Source of the DNA: a bacterium
GTDB taxonomy: Bacteria; Bacteroidota; Bacteroidia; B-17B0; Aurantibacillaceae
DNA length: 7,745 nucleotides
Direction: 5' to 3'
Assembly (NCBI GenBank): GCA_027364695.1
Contig: DAHXOV010000216.1
Span: 1-7,745, forward strand
Every line of letters begins with the position of its first letter. Position 1 is the stretch's first letter. Of the stretch, positions 5,803 to 7,745 are shown piece by piece. A program made the position numbers and the translations under genes. Under the pieces are notes generated by a model that worked only from the letters and a program-made list of their open reading frames with translations, did not search any database and was not told the DNA's origin.

Positions 5803-7713
5803 TTATCCACACTTTGTGTTGCCACAACTTTTACATTTCAGACAAGCTTCTTCGTATATCAATCCCTCAGGGTCGCCACAAGATGGACATACTTTATCTG
5901 CTTTTGTTCCATCAGGAATAAATTTCTTTAGCGCGCGAGCTACGCCGTATTTCCAACTATTGATGTTGTCATTATAAAAATTTAAGGATTCCACTAATTC
6001 TACAACTTTTGGAAGCGACATACCTTGCCTCAGAATACCGGAAATAAGTTTAGCATAATTCCAATACTCTTTGTCAAATGACCTGGATAGTCCTTCAATA
6101 ATGACTTTATATCCATCTTTATCCATGTATTGAAAATCGTATCTTTGGTTTTCATCTTCAGTAGTTATTTTGATCACCCATCCTTTTGTTACATAGTTAG
6201 GCAAACTGAAAGCATCTTCTGCTTTTCCTGTAAATATCTCATAAGGTTTATTATTTAATATACCTACCACTGCTATCCATTTTTCATTTTTATTCTGAAA
6301 TCTTACTACTTCCGCTTCAAGTAATTTTGGTCTTTTTACATGGGGTTCTTTTTTATCTGTGTTATTATTAGATAGGAGTACGCCTGTTCTTGATCCATCA
6401 CGATAGACGGTAATACCTTTGAGTCCCATTTTCCATGATTCTAAGTAAATCTCTCCTACTTTTTCTACGGATACATCAGATGGCAAATTGATGGTGGAAC
6501 TGATACTATGTGTAGTATATTTTTGAACGATTGCTTGTAATTTTACTCTTTTAATCCAATCAATTTCAGGCGCTGTAGAGCCATAATAAGGGCTTTTTGC
6601 AATATCTTTTTCACCTGTGATATTCATCCATTCTTTTAGTTTTGGATGATATACATCAAATTCCTGCCAAGCGTCTCCCAATGGATCAACAAAATCAATT
6701 TTTACATTTTTATCCGATGGGTTTACTTTTTTTCTTCTTTTGTAACTTAATAAAAATACGGGCTCTATGCCTGATGATGTTTGTGTAAGAATACTCAGTG
6801 TGCCTGTAGGGGCTACTGTACTAATAGAAATATTTCGTCTGCCGTGTTTCATCATTCTTTCTGCAAGTTCAGGGAATGCTTCTTTCATCATTTGAATAAA
6901 TTCTGATTGATTTTCATATTTTTGGTCAAATACATCAAATTTTCCACGCTCTATACTCATATCTATGCTGCTTTCAAATTCGCTGTATAATTTGGTCTTC
7001 ATAATTTGTTCAACTGCATACAACGCTTCGTTGCTGTCAAATTGAATATTTAATGCAGCCAAACAATCGGCTAGTGCTGTAAATCCTAATCCTGTTCTTC
7101 TGCCTCTTTTTCCTGTTTCATAAAGCAATTTCCATGTGTTTATTTCTACGCTTTTAATATCATCCGATTCAGGGTCTGACTCTACTTTTTTCAGGATTTT
7201 TTCAATGGCTTCTAATTCCAGGTCTACCAAATCATCCATTAATCTTTGAGCATAATAAACGACTTCTTCAAATTTTTTGAAATTGAATTTTGCTTCTTTG
7301 GTAAAGGGATTATCTACAAAAGAATATAAGTTCAGCGCCATCAATCTGCAGCTATCTCCACCTTGCATGGCAATTTCTGAGCATGGATTGGTAGATACAT
7401 TTTTAAATCCAGGATAGACAGAAGAAGTGGAATAGTGATGTTGTCTATCCCAAAAAATAAGCCCTGGTTCTGCTGTATTATGAGCACATTTAATAATGGT
7501 ATTCCACAGTTCTCTTGCTTTAATATTTTTAGTGTGTTTTGGGTTGGGAGCGTCAATGGGAAATCTCAAAGTAAATTCTTTATCATCTTTTACAGCAATC
7601 ATAAACTCATCTGAAAGGCGAACAGAGATATTAGCACCAGTTACTTTTTTTAAATCTTGTTTGATGGTTACAAATTCAAAAATATCGGGATGAGCTATAT
7701 CCATTGTTATCAT
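5803..7713 (-). CDS. nrdJ: adenosylcobalamin-dependent (class II) ribonucleotide reductase, C-terminal three quarters
   Basis: The enzyme reduces ribonucleotides to deoxyribonucleotides using a cobalamin-derived thiyl radical and needs no oxygen. This 636-residue stretch is homologous from MITMDIAHPDIFEFVTIKQD onward. It has VTGANISVRLSDEF (24-37), the radical site NPCSE (N109, C111, E113), the second reductant cysteine in GGDSC (C122), GRRTGLGF (204-211), APTGTLSIL (301-309), SSTINLPSDVS (405-415) and YRDGSRTG (437-444). A TSCPD-like region follows (about 465-580), then the C-terminal zinc-finger-like tail with C609, C612, C624, C627, C630 and C635, ending TKCG. About 200 N-terminal residues, holding the first reductant cysteine and the allosteric/dimer region, lie beyond the window. 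The ATG at 7711-7713 is not the natural family start: homology continues upstream across an in-frame TGA (7720-7722). Products made only from this ATG would probably be inactive alone. The stop is TAA. Identity is certain; whether the gene is intact is open. Confidence 0.93.
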   Translation of the reverse strand: MITMDIAHPDIFEFVTIKQDLKKVTGANISVRLSDEFMIAVKDDKEFTLRFPIDAPNPKHTKNIKARELWNTIIKCAHNTAEPGLIFWDRQHHYSTSSVYPGFKNVSTNPCSEIAMQGGDSCRLMALNLYSFVDNPFTKEAKFNFKKFEEVVYYAQRLMDDLVDLELEAIEKILKKVESDPESDDIKSVEINTWKLLYETGKRGRRTGLGFTALADCLAALNIQFDSNEALYAVEQIMKTKLYSEFESSIDMSIERGKFDVFDQKYENQSEFIQMMKEAFPELAERMMKHGRRNISISTVAPTGTLSILTQTSSGIEPVFLLSYKRRKKVNPSDKNVKIDFVDPLGDAWQEFDVYHPKLKEWMNITGEKDIAKSPYYGSTAPEIDWIKRVKLQAIVQKYTTHSISSTINLPSDVSVEKVGEIYLESWKMGLKGITVYRDGSRTGVLLSNNNTDKKEPHVKRPKLLEAEVVRFQNKNEKWIAVVGILNNKPYEIFTGKAEDAFSLPNYVTKGWVIKITTEDENQRYDFQYMDKDGYKVIIEGLSRSFDKEYWNYAKLISGILRQGMSLPKVVELVESLNFYNDNINSWKYGVARALKKFIPDGTKADKVCPSCGDPEGLIYEEACLKCKSCGNTKCG

Positions 7714-7745
7714 GAGTGCTCATCTTCTTCCGTTTTGGGCCACTT
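7714..7745 (-). pseudogene. nrdJ: upstream continuation of nrdJ carrying an in-frame TGA
   Basis: Read in the same frame as the downstream nrdJ sequence, the minus strand gives (partial codon)-VAQNGRR-TGA-AL before the methionine at 7713. Bacteroidota class II reductases read EVAQ[DN]GRRGALM at this place, so the frame is the same gene and the TGA (7720-7722) replaces the codon of a conserved glycine. A single G-to-T change from GGA would explain it. The partial codon at the edge ends in AA, consistent with the Glu (GAA) expected there. There is no frameshift: spacing to both sides is exact. The gene may be a fresh pseudogene, two translated halves, a recoded gene, or normal with a sequence error. 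The window does not decide. Confidence 0.7.

Noticed and set aside
7341..7556. Minus-strand 71-codon frame inside nrdJ
   Set aside because: It overlaps the radical-site region of nrdJ in another frame and shows no independent protein features.
5803..7713. Intein or intron in nrdJ
   Set aside because: Ribonucleotide reductases are frequent intein hosts, but all family blocks here follow each other without an insertion.
7720..7722. A genome-wide change of code with UGA read as glycine
   Set aside because: polA (935 codons), ppx, oxyR, the secreted-protein gene and the remaining 636 codons of nrdJ have no in-frame TGA and use ordinary glycine codons. In lineages that read UGA as Gly it appears in most genes.
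7720..7722. Selenocysteine at the nrdJ TGA
   Set aside because: The family has glycine at this position, not cysteine or another redox residue, so selenocysteine has no role there. I did not see a convincing stem-loop directly after the codon.

Overview
The window is AT-rich DNA whose genes all lie on the minus strand. It looks like a chromosomal segment of a member of the Bacteroidota. The protein variants fit that phylum: a three-domain PolA, the Ppx/GppA form with the PMRADM motif, the VAQ-[DN]-GRR form of class II ribonucleotide reductase, and a secreted protein with a GYIITDKEDTIKGEIK start. So do the few promoter-like sites (TTTG / TAnnTTTG style) and the absence of clear Shine-Dalgarno sequences. 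No tRNA, rRNA, CRISPR array, insertion sequence or phage gene is visible, and no gap between genes is longer than about 171 bases.

In the direction of transcription (high to low coordinates) the order is as follows. (1) The 3' three quarters of nrdJ, the adenosylcobalamin-dependent ribonucleotide reductase, which runs off the right edge. (2) A 171-base spacer containing a 46-base imperfect dyad that abuts the next start codon. (3) oxyR, a LysR-type peroxide sensor with both redox cysteines. (4) After 40 bases, a short Ppx/GppA phosphatase. (5) A spacer with an 8-bp A/T hairpin. (6) A small secreted protein of unknown function. (7) A candidate promoter followed by polA, complete with 5' nuclease, proofreading and polymerase domains. 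(8) After only 11 bases, the first 20 codons of another gene, possibly NAD kinase, cut by the left edge.

The content is mostly housekeeping: dNTP supply (NrdJ), DNA repair and Okazaki-fragment processing (PolA), oxidative-stress sensing (OxyR) and polyphosphate or (p)ppGpp metabolism (Ppx/GppA). Two pairs are spaced closely enough to be co-transcribed: oxyR-ppx and polA with the gene after it.

The most notable observation is at the right edge. The nrdJ reading frame continues upstream of its apparent ATG with the family's conserved sequence VAQNGRR-x-ALM, but the codon for the invariant glycine x is TGA (7720..7722). The rest of the frame, 636 codons with all visible catalytic and C-terminal cysteines, is undamaged. 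This could be a recent nonsense mutation, a sequence error, a split gene or a recoded stop. The other 2,300 or so codons in the window contain no in-frame TGA, which argues against a general change of genetic code.
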